This document shows, piece after piece, positions 1 to 10,280 of a stretch of 64,000 nt of DNA (positions within the stretch are counted from its first letter, which is position 1; every line of letters starts with the position of its first letter). The DNA lies in assembly GCA_032433595.1 (NCBI GenBank), contig JASWJB010000072.1, forward strand, positions 89,934 to 153,933, written 5' to 3'. The notes below the pieces were generated by a model. It did not search any database. It saw nothing but the letters and a program-made list of their open reading frames with translations, and was not told where the DNA came from. Origin of the DNA: Conoideocrella luteorostrata (Eukaryota; Ascomycota; Sordariomycetes; Hypocreales; Clavicipitaceae). A program made the position numbers and the translations under genes.

Positions 1-1004
1 GGTGTTAAGAGCACACTCCTCAGCACGGTGCAGCTAGTATACCGTATTTACTATACCGTGCTTCCTCTCGTGACTCCCAGGGTCGGAGCCACAATTGCTT
101 ACTCTGCAAAGACTCAGTCTAGTCCTGTTAATATATAGGGGAGACAAAATGGGCCCGCACCGCACATTACGGCCTCGCCAACCATGTGCGAAAGGTGATA
201 GATAGCCTCGTTGCCTCGCCCATTTAATGCACGCCAACATCCCCTCTTACCAACCAGCCCCCCAGAACTACCGCCTCAGTGAGTTTGAAAAAGCATGTGA
301 TCCCACTCAAACCGAGCATCACTGATATTGTAGCTAGAAACAATGGATGTTCTCTGGGTGATGAGGCTGGCGACTGTGGTGACACCGCCAGGTGAGAAAG
401 ATTCGTCTGAAGCGCTCGGTATAGACGTGCCATATGTGTGACCTCTGGGCTTCGCTAGGATGTCGCCTGCGCTATGGATTACGGGTGAACAATTTATCCG
501 AGCACAGGGCAACCAACAAAGGAAGCGAAGGCACGTACTCCGTAGACAACTGGAATAAGATAGAAGGCAGTGCTAGCCAGGGCAAAAGATGACAAGGAGT
601 CTTACCTGCATAGATACACTAATCAAACGCGGTATCTTCGGGAAACAAGGGCCTGCTCAGCCCCAAACATGTCACCTCCTTATCAGCAGCAGCAAGTTGT
701 CACTATTACTCTCTTTTTTGCGTCAACTTAAGATGGCGTTGGCATCGGCATCATCCTTCACCCCTAAGATTAATCACGCAAAATATCCCAGCCAAGACAA
801 GAGCACGCTTATTCCGGCTGGTTCCTAAAAAGGGTTTAATTTACACAGTATATCGTAGCTAAGACAAGGAGTATGCTTAATCCACATAATCCTTCCATCA
901 GAATATTACTAAATATTACATTACAATCTCTCAGAGCCTTGGGAGCAGTCGGACCCTGTGAACTCTTTAACGTTTAACTAAGTTACCAAAGTATGTAAGA
1001 AGCT
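1..1004. other. No supported gene
   Basis: Only short open frames in several phases are present, none with recognisable domain, signal peptide or consistent splice sites. One copy of the recurring word TACTCCGTA lies at 536-544. The stretch reads as intergenic DNA upstream of the enterotoxin-like gene. Confidence 0.5.
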
Positions 1005-1218
1005 GTTATTTCTGCTCTCTGTAACTTGAAAATTTGCAAACTGCTGACCAAGCTATCTATCCGATCTCGACACCTCTCTCAACTCCCCAAGCCTCTTTAT
1101 CTGTCCAAGCATTATCGCTCCAAGTATCTCCGTCTCTCCAATCCTTTTCGTATTTCCAACTCTCCCAATTCTTCAACCTTTATAACAAGCAAAACAAGCA
1201 AAGAAAAATCAACTCAAA
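1005..1218 (+). promoter_or_regulatory. Pyrimidine-rich leader of enterotoxin-like gene
   Basis: Immediately upstream of the ATG at 1219 the + strand is strongly CT-rich (about 1060-1180) and then A-rich, ending in CAAA before the ATG. Such CT-rich tracts followed by an A-rich Kozak-like context are common in fungal core promoters and 5' leaders. No clear TATA box was identified, so the transcription start is not placed. Confidence 0.4.
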
Positions 1219-1749
1219 ATGTTCGGTCGCGCGAGCTTCGTTTACTTTCTTTCTTTCTTGGCGCTACTGGGCCCGGCTTTGACTGCCCATCTCTATCGCC
1301 TTGATTTTCGCTCCCCTGACGAGATCTATCGTGCTGGAGGCATGTTAAGCTGGAACCCTAGTGGGAAAGGCTCGGTCATTGACCACGTTAACAAAAAGTT
1401 GGGAGATAAGGATCCATGGGTATCAACTACGAACGATAAGAAAGTCATTCAAAGGGGTGCTACATCCCCCAGCAGTGTTAACATTTACTATATTGACCCA
1501 TCGAGCCTTGACATTGTCGACACCGTTAAAGAATTCAGGAAGGCAAAGGTAGACCACCCTCATCCTGGGGAAAAGGAATTTGCGGTAAAAGGCTACATCC
1601 CTTGGAAGAACATTGTCAAATGGGAAACATACGTGAGAGGAACGAAGACCGCCACCACGACCAGGGAAGAATATGAGAAGAGTCAAAAAGGGGGTTCGTC
1701 GCCCAAAAAGAGTGCTAAGCGCTATTCGATCCGTTCATTTGTGGCTTGA
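1219..1749 (+). CDS. Secreted heat-labile enterotoxin A-like ADP-ribosyltransferase
   Basis: Single-exon 176-residue protein. Residues 1-23 form a hydrophobic signal peptide with likely cleavage after LTA. The mature N terminus carries the LYR start and an RSPDEI..GG segment typical of the heat-labile enterotoxin A / pertussis S1 family. The family's R-S-E catalytic set appears intact: Arg27, the Ser-Thr-Thr strand at 69-71, and the Glu-x-Glu pair at 118 and 120, followed by the GYIPWKNI segment that aligns with the bacterial GGIPYSQI. By family knowledge these enzymes transfer ADP-ribose from NAD to host proteins. The protein is short: it ends soon after the catalytic fold in a basic tail, without an A2-like linker or B subunit nearby. 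The ATG was chosen for its CAAAATG context and immediate signal peptide. Fungal homologues are frequent in insect-associated Hypocreales; the target here is unknown. Confidence 0.8.
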   Translation: MFGRASFVYFLSFLALLGPALTAHLYRLDFRSPDEIYRAGGMLSWNPSGKGSVIDHVNKKLGDKDPWVSTTNDKKVIQRGATSPSSVNIYYIDPSSLDIVDTVKEFRKAKVDHPHPGEKEFAVKGYIPWKNIVKWETYVRGTKTATTTREEYEKSQKGGSSPKKSAKRYSIRSFVA

Positions 1750-1867
1750 AATCAGCTATCCCTATGAACTATATGGGCTTCACCATCAACGGGTGTAAAC
1801 TCATCCTGGGCTGCTTACGGGTCTTTGAAGAATGTTGTTATAGTGTGTAGGATCATGTCGTGGAGTG

Positions 1868-2098
1868 TGTGGGCGGAAAGTAGCGGAAGCACAGGGCTTC
1901 GGCTGATGAGGGTATCGATACCGGAAGGCGAAGCAAAACAATGTGCAAAACAATTCAATTCACCTGGCCTGTCTAGAAAAGGAAGAGAAGATGAAGAAGA
2001 AGAGGATCTATGCCCGCGCCGTATATAAAACTCGCGCCAGGGTGACCACGTGACGTGCCCACGCGCCTGCCCCCGTGCCTTGACGGGATATTCCAACA
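1868..2098 (+). mobile_element. Diverged solo-LTR-like copy A
   Basis: This stretch shares scattered blocks with the better copies at 9883-10086 and 56260-56460: GTATCGATACC near the start, an AAGAAGA purine tract, a GCCGTATATAAA TATA-like block, GGTGACCACGTGAC, and the terminal ATTCCAACA. It is GC-richer than the others. The left boundary (TGTGGG) is inferred from the other copies and no target-site duplication is visible. Confidence 0.5.
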
Positions 2099-2161
2099 GT
2101 CACACAGAAAATGGCGTAGCCAGAGGCCACTTTCATGTGTAATTATGACCCTTAAATAGGC
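2099..2161. repeat. Short duplicated segment (partner at 15700-15766)
   Basis: About 60 bases here match 15700-15766 at roughly three quarters identity, starting GTCACA.AGAAA and ending TTAAATAGG. This copy overlaps the last codons and stop of the hydrolase gene on the minus strand. It may be a small dispersed repeat or a partial duplication of the hydrolase 3' end. Confidence 0.4.
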
Positions 2162-3486
2162 TCATATTTTCCTGTGACATCATAGACCCAGCGACGGCAC
2201 AAGTCGAGCCATTCTCCAACGTGGGACATGGCACAGTGATCATCGCCGTCGTAAAGTTTTATCTGAGAGTTGGACACTGCATTCGCCAAGTCAATGGTGT
2301 CCTGCGTCGAAATAAGCGTGTCTTTTCCGCCATTTATAGCCAGAATTGGACAGGATATGCTCTGTATCTGAGGAAGCGACGGAGCTATAGAGCTGAGACG
2401 CCACGCCAGCGATAGAAGATTTCTCGTACCCACAGAACTAGCAATAGCATCAACGATTATCTGCGGTAGGCCAAATGCACCCCAAGGTGTAAGAGAGCGG
2501 CCAAGAGGAGCGCCATTAGCAACAATCGCTTTCAGCCGCGAGTCTACTATAGCCATGCGGACGGCCCAGGTGGCTCCGAAACTGATTCCAACCATGCCGA
2601 TTTGGGAGCTGTCAATAGCCTTGTGAGATGATATGTGTGAGATGACATCTGCGTAAATTCTCTCAGAATCGGCTGCCTTCATTGGCTTTTTGTACATATA
2701 AGTGCCCGGCATTTCCATGAAAAACATTGCTAAATCGTCTGCGCGCTGGTAGCGGAGAAAAGACGCCATGATTTCCACGTTCGTTCCTTCGAGCCCGTTG
2801 GTTATCAATGCTGCGGGCAGAGTCTGGTGGCTTTCTGGTGTCCGAGGTATCAATCCATAGAGAACCAGCTCTTCCCCTGATGACCGCACGATAGACCGTT
2901 CGACTTTTAGGTTGAGAACAGGAGCAATGGCATCCAGCAAAAGGTCAAAAAGCCTCCGAGACCAATGATATGCCTTGGTTCTTTTCGGAGAGTGTCCTGG
3001 CCAGGCAGCAATGAAGCAATAAGCGACTGCTTTGAGAAGAGCGTCTGCAGCAATCAGAGGCCCTCGGTTCTCGGGTATTGTAGATTGGCAGAGCTCATCT
3101 AGGTCGATCGGCTTGCCTAAATGGGTTTGTGTTATCAGTGCAGCACCACGCCTCAGGAATACATGAATCTTGGCGGGGGAAATAGAAGTCGATTGGTCTT
3201 CCAGCCAATTTCGGATCGGTGACCAGATTCCAGCCTGTTCTAATTGACTCTCAAAGCATTCAATATGCTCCAATGCTATAGCAGACCAATAATTGGCCCA
3301 GTACACATCATCAAAAGATGCACAATTGTCCATCTGGCTGACCAGCAATTCTTCGTCTATGCCACCAACGAGACTAAATCGCTTGGCGGACAGGGCAGGA
3401 AGATAATTTCGTACACCGAAAACCCTCGCAGCAACATTTGTTGTCCGCGTCAAGGCAAGAAATGTAGTCCATAGTTCGAAAAGCAT
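2152..3486 (-). CDS. Ayg1/FrsA-like alpha/beta hydrolase
   Basis: Intact single-exon protein of 444 residues when started at the first in-frame ATG (3486); the open frame extends upstream only through a non-ATG codon. The C-terminal half is an alpha/beta hydrolase: nucleophile elbow GISFG with Ser302, acid Asp389 in GGKDTLI, and candidate His417 in DDHCAMSH. The length, helical N-terminal half and the ITNGLEGTN segment fit the fungal family of Ayg1-type polyketide-shortening hydrolases and bacterial FrsA-like esterases. In that family the enzymes cleave C-C or ester bonds of secondary metabolites. No signal peptide is evident, so it is likely cytosolic. It lies far from the NRPS (27 kb), so membership in the same pathway is not implied. 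Confidence 0.75.
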   Translation of the reverse strand: MLFELWTTFLALTRTTNVAARVFGVRNYLPALSAKRFSLVGGIDEELLVSQMDNCASFDDVYWANYWSAIALEHIECFESQLEQAGIWSPIRNWLEDQSTSISPAKIHVFLRRGAALITQTHLGKPIDLDELCQSTIPENRGPLIAADALLKAVAYCFIAAWPGHSPKRTKAYHWSRRLFDLLLDAIAPVLNLKVERSIVRSSGEELVLYGLIPRTPESHQTLPAALITNGLEGTNVEIMASFLRYQRADDLAMFFMEMPGTYMYKKPMKAADSERIYADVISHISSHKAIDSSQIGMVGISFGATWAVRMAIVDSRLKAIVANGAPLGRSLTPWGAFGLPQIIVDAIASSVGTRNLLSLAWRLSSIAPSLPQIQSISCPILAINGGKDTLISTQDTIDLANAVSNSQIKLYDGDDHCAMSHVGEWLDLCRRWVYDVTGKYEPI

Positions 3487-5575
3487 AATGTCAGAGACGT
3501 CTTGTGGGAGTCTGGCAGAAATTTGGGGCTTTTGTTCATTCAAAGTAGGCAGTGCGAATTAAATGAAGATTTTTATGTAAATCTATCGTTTGATCGCCGG
3601 CGCGCCACCCAGCACTAAATAGGTCGCTGACCAGATTGCCACCCATTTAAAACGATGGCTAATTGGTCGATATGATCGTTCTATGAACTCTAAATTTTAA
3701 CCTCGGAGACACATGTTAAGTCAGACGCGGGGTACGGTGAGCCAGTTACTAACATTTCTTCCCACAACGCCCAGCAATCCGATAAGTATACGAGCTTCAT
3801 TGGACGCCTAGAAAACTATGAGTACCGTATAATTACTTACATTGTGATTGCGTATATTTCACGCACCGTGAGGCGGGAAGAGGCCTGCTTGTTGACCTAG
3901 TGCGCTAAAATATGGGGTAGTGCCCAGGTTTGCTGTTGCACAAAATATCAACGTAGCTAGACGCCTTGCCAGAGGTTACCGAAGTGCGTTATCATCCCTT
4001 AACCCGTGCAACATTTGCGCAGATCCCTCTTTCGTGTGACGGCTGTGATTGATTCCCGAAGGATAAACCAAGTCATAACTTACGTTGGCAGATACTACAG
4101 GACGTCGTATTCTGAGCAATGGGTGGTGTCACGTCTGTTGATGAGTTACATGTAGTGCTGGGCTTTAAGTAAATGATTGTGTCGAATGATTGTGTCGAAG
4201 ACTGACGAGCTATTCTATCTAAAAGAGTGAAATTGCTGGCCACTAATTACTTCGTACTCCGTATGGAGTATATAGTGGGGTAATCACGTCGCTAGCGCGG
4301 TGATCACAACGGGGAAGCCAGACACAGAACATCTCAGCGTACAACCACCTGCCACAAAATCCGCCTTGCGTATAGGCAATTTATTCTATGGGTTTTCCAA
4401 TTGAATCGCTGCCAGTGGTCTGGCGTGTACTTTTCTGAAAAGAAAAATGGCAGAGATGCAACGAAGTATCAATTTAAGTAATGCATCTTAAAGGCCTAAG
4501 TACCACGGTGAAAAAGACAGCTAAGGCTAGACGAAACGGTTTGTAAGAGCAACGTGGTGACGGATGAGAGTGTATATTGGGTGCTCTCTCGAAATATAAG
4601 AAGCCTCTTTTTATCTAAGATGATGAACAAGCCATTCAACCACCTGCAAATTTAGTTGACTAAAATTGTGGCAACGCTGTTTAATGGTATTGCTTATAGC
4701 ATATATTTTGCTACTTCCCGTCAAAAATACATCATTCTGCAAATCCTTTCGATAATTAACATAGTATAGAATATTAAGCTCCGTATTCTATAAAGTCACT
4801 AGCAAGTTCTTAGCTCATTGAATGGCATTTCACAGCAATGCGCTATGCTCAACATAAGCGAGAGAATGATACTTATGTTCGATGAGTACAATGTATGACA
4901 ATTCGAACGATCATATCGCACCGTCCTTGTTCTATTATTCGAGTCTAGTAGTGAACTATAACCACATTCTTTTAAAATGAACAGAAATGAAAGTGAGTGC
5001 CTGTGGTCTGTTTGGTACACTGCAAGACTACCCTGGGTGATCTGATGTAAAGAAGTGTAGTATCAGCAGATACAAAGAAGAAAATGAACTACATCAGAGC
5101 ATAAAAGTATTATAATATTGCTACTGGAAGAAGTGAGGAGTTCTGTTCGGCCATGTCAAGGGGCGGCACATGAATGATACAGGTCATTCCGGGCCAAGTT
5201 ACCATTATTCAGTTTCTGCAGCTCAACGGCACACGATATCTTCTAGTAATTGGGCCAAATAATTACTCTTCAGATCTACTCTGCCATGTTTCACACTTAG
5301 AAAGCCACCCGACAATACATGTAGACCAAATGGCCTTGTCAACACTATTGCAAAAGGGTGACGAGACTTTCCAGAATGACAACAACCTCCAGATGGCAAG
5401 TATCTTTTGTATGTCCAGTTCATATAATGGTATCTAAGGTTATTAAATCTAATAGCTGGAAAGCATTGGAACTCTAGGCTTCTTCAGGGGGCTGATGTTT
5501 TCTAACCATTTTGTCAGACTTCATACAAGTGACTTTAGCGATCGTCTTGAAAGTCTTTCCTGCTAAATCTCACCT
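3487..5575. other. Gene-poor AT-rich stretch
   Basis: About 2 kb without an open frame that shows domain, splice signals or codon structure. One TACTCCGTA word occurs at 4255-4263. Small open frames near 4799-5020 (minus) and 5174-5437 (plus) have no recognisable features. The region may be decayed sequence connected with the zinc-finger relic that follows. Confidence 0.5.
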
Positions 5576-5962
5576 TTACTGAATAGAGAAACGATCCTGC
5601 CATTGGACCGAAATCGCGATCCTAATGGCGTTATTACCAATACGCAGATCGGGTGGCATAACGAACAAGGCACCATTTACGAAGCGAGTTACTTATCGTA
5701 CAACGGGATCGTCTTGGAGTGTTATATCTGTTATCTTGAATTTGACACTTTGTATGGTTTAAACATGCACCTCAATTCTCCCGGAGATAGACAGAAGATT
5801 TATCATTGTCCAAATAAGCGGGGGTGTAACAAATAATTTGTTTCATTGGCTGGACTGTTTAACCATCTGGAGAGTGAGATATGTTCGTTTGTAAGGTTTG
5901 AGTAGATGCAAGAGCATGCGAATAATGTCCTTAGTAGACGCAACTTCGTTTCTTTTTGACGC
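5576..5962 (+). pseudogene. Decayed C2H2 zinc-finger protein
   Basis: Read in one frame, the sequence encodes a run typical of a conserved fungal C2H2 protein: CYICYLEF..LYGLNMHLNS, then IYHCPNKRGC, then FVSLAGLFNHLESE.C..VRFE. Two in-frame stops interrupt it: TAA directly after CNK (5834-5836) and TAG after VRFE (5905-5907). The fingers' Cys and His residues are otherwise largely preserved, so loss is recent or the stops are the main lesions. The N-terminal part of the family (a long variable region) is not found upstream. Finger proteins of this type are of unknown or regulatory role in fungi. Confidence 0.65.
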
Positions 5963-7607
5963 CAAACCTGGCGTTCTTCGCAAGATGGTTGAGTCTAGAA
6001 GCTCACCGTATTAGCTAGTCACTGTAGGGAGCTTGCATAGTACAAGGTGATCTTACTGGGCGATGAATAGTTGCTGTGGAACATGTCTTCATGTGTGTCA
6101 AATAAAGCTGAAAGGGTGATTGATATATAGCCACGATAAGAGGCGAAGCTGTCTTGGAGATCACGGCTCTTTGGGCAGTGTCACCATATACGATTGGGTG
6201 AGTCAAACTTTGCATATCGTGATCCAATCCAGGTCACGATGAGGCAGAGACCACCGCATTCATTGATTTGCTTTCCGCAAATGTCACTGTCCACGAAGCC
6301 GCTGGGATAGCCCCGTTCGGTGCCGCCAAAATCGTTTATGTTTGGATTCCTCGTCAAGCGAACGAGCAATTGCGGACAAGGTCACGTGGCCACCCTAGCG
6401 CGAATAAGCGTTTATTGAGCAGGAGAAGACAGGCTACTACGGAACTTGAAGGGCATTTCCATTCACACCGGAAGGTCATCATCAAGATGATGTTCATACT
6501 GAGCACAGAGCTTGCGGTTTCGTGATTTGGCCGACGGATTATTTGCCACGGATTACTCGCCCTTCAAAGTTTCCTTCCCGCCCCCTTTATAGGCGCTACG
6601 TTTCAGCAAGACAGATCTAGTACGATGGCTAACCTAGAGGCAGCTTAAAGACTAATTAATCATATGGCAGAGCGATGGGTCTCCTGTTGTGGTACTAGAA
6701 GGACTTATACACATGATGGCAGGACTACAAACAAATAGGACGGTACTGTGTCTTGTTCCGGGGAGAAAAGGAGTGATTGAACTAAGGAAGAGATGATAGT
6801 TTGTCGACCCAAAGCACACACCCCCAACACTCACGTATACTGGGGCCTGACACACTCCCAGTAACGCTCCGTACACTTCAGCGAAGGCTTCTCGCAAAGG
6901 TCTCCCGTAATTCGTAGTGGCTTTTCTCTTGCCGAGATCAAATGGTCTTACGGGTTGCTTGCCTCTTGTGGAGCAACTGCGCACTTCAATTGAACAAAAT
7001 AATGAATGAACGTGTGAGGCACAAAGGCCAAGTAAACTTCGGGGGAAAACTTCTGTCAATTCTTGATTGTCTGCTGCCTTGCCTCGGGAAGGGCACAAGC
7101 GCACTACTTATAGCTATACTATTTGATCTGACCAAATTGGCCAAGTCCACAACTCACGTGAATGCGACCTTGTCACCCTAGAGGATAATTTCCGCCCACA
7201 TAATAGCTTACCTCGATTGGGATGCTGCAGAAGATGGACGCGTTGAGGTGAAGGTTAAGAGGTGGATGGATGACGACCCAGAAGAAGCCAGGAGACGTGA
7301 CACAAGACAAGTCTGGCAACAAGTGCCAGAGGATTTGTAACTAAAGCGAACTGTAGAAAATCAGGTGAAGTCTCATTGCTAGTAAAAACTAAAAATTTGG
7401 TCAAGCACCATGAACAGAGAACTAATAATCTACAGCTATGGGAATACATTCTTTGACTCTCTTCAGGAAATACATAAGTTCGCAGGCTTTCGCCTGGAAA
7501 TGAACCTGAGATCTAGAAAACCTTTACGCACTTCGATGCTGAGAAAACCCTTGCAACACAACTGAATAAAAAATTTGCTGACTTACGTCAGAATAAACCG
7601 CCATACA
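5963..7607. other. No supported gene
   Basis: Several frames of 60-150 codons exist but the longest (minus, 6652-7104) starts only at GTG and shows no domain. A stretch at 7182-7340 on the plus strand reads as an acidic, charged segment (LDWDAAEDGRVEVKVKRW) closed by TAA, which looks coding-like but has no start or convincing upstream exon. It could be the tail of a decayed gene. Confidence 0.4.
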
Positions 7608-9171
7608 CTAAGGCCATCCGGCTCGTCCACCGCGACCGCCACGACCACCACGACCACGACGCCCAAGACCGTATATCTGATCTCGTGTCTCGTTTCTCTC
7701 TTTCTTGGATCTCAAAAGGTCGAGCAGAGTCTTTCCTACCGGACCGGGGGCATCAGGATCCACCGTGTCTGGGCTACCCAGTGTCGTATTCACTGTAAGA
7801 ATGCGCTGTGGAGATGTGGTATGTATAGGAGCGCCAGTCGAATAGCAGAATCGCAAATTCTGGTCCAACATATTGAGATGAACTTTGCGGCCTTGAAATT
7901 GCCATTCGGTGAACTTGTCGAACTCTCCCCAGCCTAGTCCGTTAAGTGGTCCAACGGGACGATCAATCTTAAACCCACGAGAAGTCGGAATCAAGCTGCG
8001 TTGAGCGGCGACATTGTCGTTTAAAAACCCTGGCTCTGCAGCACTCTTTGGGTTGTAAAACGAAACGATATCTTTTGACTGATCATCGCTGGGGACCCAT
8101 CCCTTCTCTTCCAAGATGGGAAATCCACCACGCCATGGCTGCTCTCCAAACAGGCGATAGAACAAATCAGCACCTCTGGGGAAGAATTTGGCAGTGTCTT
8201 TATGTGGTGCATTGGTGGTGACAATATCCGCGGGTCGCTGACACTTGCGAGTGTCCTTCGAACTGTTTTCATCGTGGATGGAGGCGCCCTCCCGGGGACA
8301 ATACTTGTATTCTGCCGTCTTCCGACGCATCTTCCGACGCGCCGCATTGGCAGCCCATGTCCTGAGTGTAGCAGGTTTGGCCGGATCGGCTTGTTCCGGA
8401 TCAATATCTTTGGATTTGGCCTGAAAAACCAAGATATCAATAAATATGGAGGCTCAGTGGTGATTGTGAAGACTTACAGCAGTAGGTGAAGAATCTCTGA
8501 CTTTCGCCAGTTCCATATTAGGAGTTGCCGGGTATGTCACGCCTGACTGAGTTTGCCCCACCATTGGACTGCATTCCAGAGCAAAGGAACAGTCTGCCGT
8601 TTTGGCGACATGACTGATGAACTATGCAGGGGTCAGACAACGCATTAAATTGAAGTTTACCCGAGAGACCCACCATATTGGACGAAGAGTCGTCGGCTTT
8701 CGCCGATTCATCATGAATGGCAGCAGCCTAATTGCTGTTAGAAGGCACGATGCCGGGATCACTAAGAAATGAGGCTTACAGGAGAGGAAACAGGAACGCT
8801 TGCTTTTGATGTCTGCTCCCTGAACTGGGACGGTGTCTGCGAACAAAGTTAGCACGCAGAATGAGCAGTCATCGTAGATATTAACATACCATTTGGATGA
8901 GACCAGCCTTTAGCAGATATCCATTCGCCTCGGTGCCGTCAAGAGCAGTTATGGCACGTGTTGCAACGTCATGGTTGCCAAAGTCGACGCTTATCACTGG
9001 GCTTGCTTCAGCTACCCAATATATGAGAGCTCTCTTGAAGCCTGCATTTCGTAAAACAGCCTTTATCCAAGGCTTTCCCTCGAACCAATTTATGCCTTCT
9101 AGCTTAACGAGAGAACGGTTTCGAATGGCATTTTCGCAAAGCGCGATGTCGATACTGTGAGTAAAAGGCAT
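7608..9171 (-). CDS. Five-exon protein with C-terminal RGG box, unknown function
   Basis: I assemble five exons on the minus strand, all joined in phase 0: 9171-8890, 8836-8780, 8727-8674, 8621-8478 and 8420-7608, giving 449 residues. Donors are GTATGT, GTAAGC, GTGGGT and GTAAGT; acceptors are GCAG, TTAG, ATAG and TCAG. Exon 1 (94 residues) has an FDG-like sequence pattern (VDFGNHDVATRAITALDG) that could be part of an RNA-recognition-type fold; this is a guess. Exon 5 holds a basic segment (AARRKMRRK) and ends in RRGRGGRGGRGGR, a classic RGG box used for RNA binding and arginine methylation. The middle exons are small and low in hydrophobicity. I do not recognise the family. An additional upstream exon cannot be excluded. 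Confidence 0.6.
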
Positions 9172-9348
9172 TGCTGCATCAAGTCAGCGTTAATATAGTG
9201 TAAGGTAGAAGCGTCCCAGAATTGAATGGCGTGTCCTGTTGGCTTGATGGTCTCGAAAATTTTCTCTGTACGTTCGGTTGCTCCCAGCTTTTGGTTTTTC
9301 CTAAGCCTGGGATTTTATCACTACTGGTGGTTGAAGAAGAAAACTCAC

Positions 9349-9431
9349 ACTGTGTTCTTAGACTGTGTTCTTAGACTGTGTTCTTAGACTGTATTCTTAG
9401 ACTGTGTTCTTAGACTGTATTCTTAGACTGT
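9349..9431. repeat. 13-bp minisatellite (ACTGTGTTCTTAG)
   Basis: Six tandem 13-bp units with few changes (ACTGTGTTCTTAG / ACTGTATTCTTAG) and a partial seventh. The array resumes at about 9672 after an inserted MITE and decays into ACTGT.TTCTCAC variants to about 9715. It lies in the intergenic space upstream of the RGG gene and the helicase. Confidence 0.85.
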
Positions 9432-9670
9432 CAAGCGGGGGACAGTTCAACTAAGCCATCGAGGTGGCATTAACTCCGCAAGAGATAATGCTTCAGCGAC
9501 CAAAAACACAACAAAAAAAAAAGCATAAATATTATAGAGCTTAATTAGCTATTTAGGTAATAGTTTTTATTAATAATAAGCTTTAATTATATCTATAGTG
9601 GGCGTTTGGATTAAAAGGGCTAATTGGACAATGTGGACGAAATGGCTCAGTTAAAACTGTCCCCCGCATG
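9432..9670 (+). mobile_element. MITE copy 1
   Basis: A 239-bp AT-rich element bounded by terminal inverted repeats: the left end starts CAAGCGGGGGACAGTT and the right end, read in reverse, CATGCGGGGGACAGTT, each followed by an AACT.AGCCAT block. It carries no coding capacity. It sits inside the 13-bp minisatellite and is flanked by ACTGT on the left (9427-9431) and ACTGT at 9672-9676 on the right. A second copy lies in opposite orientation at 18921-19131. Confidence 0.85.
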
Positions 9671-9882
9671 AACTGTGTTCTTAGACTAGACTGTGTTCTC
9701 ACACTGTATTCTCACATTCACGTTCACGTTCTCCTACCTATGTCGCTCCAGCTACTTCTGCCACTCAATTCAGCAAGTCTCTCACTGCATTCTGATTTAC
9801 AACTGCTCGCCTCACGATTTCACCCTTCTTAGTTTGTCGCTAGAAAAGAACACACCAAACATCTAGATGACCTAGTGGAACT

Positions 9883-10086
9883 TGTGGGTTGCATAGGGTG
9901 TTGTGGAGGAGGTATCGATACCACTTGCGGTCAAAATGCAATATATTTAATAATCTCTGTATATCTAAGAAGAGGAAAACAAGCCTAGGTGGAAGGCTCG
10001 ATATCGCCGTATAAATATCGTGGCTGAAAGGTCACCACGTGATCCGCTCCCTGCTTCCTATTGTGCTTGACGGCAGGATTCCAACA
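9883..10086 (+). mobile_element. Solo-LTR-like copy B
   Basis: About 204 bp starting TGTGGGTTGC and ending GGATTCCAACA, closely matching copy C (56260-56460), which has a target-site duplication. It contains GTATAAATA preceded by ATATCGCC and a GTCACCACGTGA block. TG...CA ends and the internal TATA-like box fit a retrotransposon LTR. No internal domain or second LTR is adjacent, and the flanks (GAACT / GGTTC) do not form a duplication. It ends 194 bp before the helicase ATG, in the same orientation. Confidence 0.65.
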
Positions 10087-10280
10087 GGTTCCTTTTCATT
10101 CTGAGGGAAGCTACGTTAACCATAAATACACGGTTCAAGGCTGACTAAAATCATCCTTGTCAAAGAAAATCCCTCCCCACGCAGCTGCCCTAAGGGTGCT
10201 CAAATTCACGCACAAATTAGTTACAAAACTATCTCAAAACCAGATTCCCGCTACCACAAAAGAATATCAAGTCCACTAAA

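Noticed and set aside
6652..7104. 150-codon minus-strand frame
   Set aside because: Starts at GTG, has no domain, signal peptide or splice partner.
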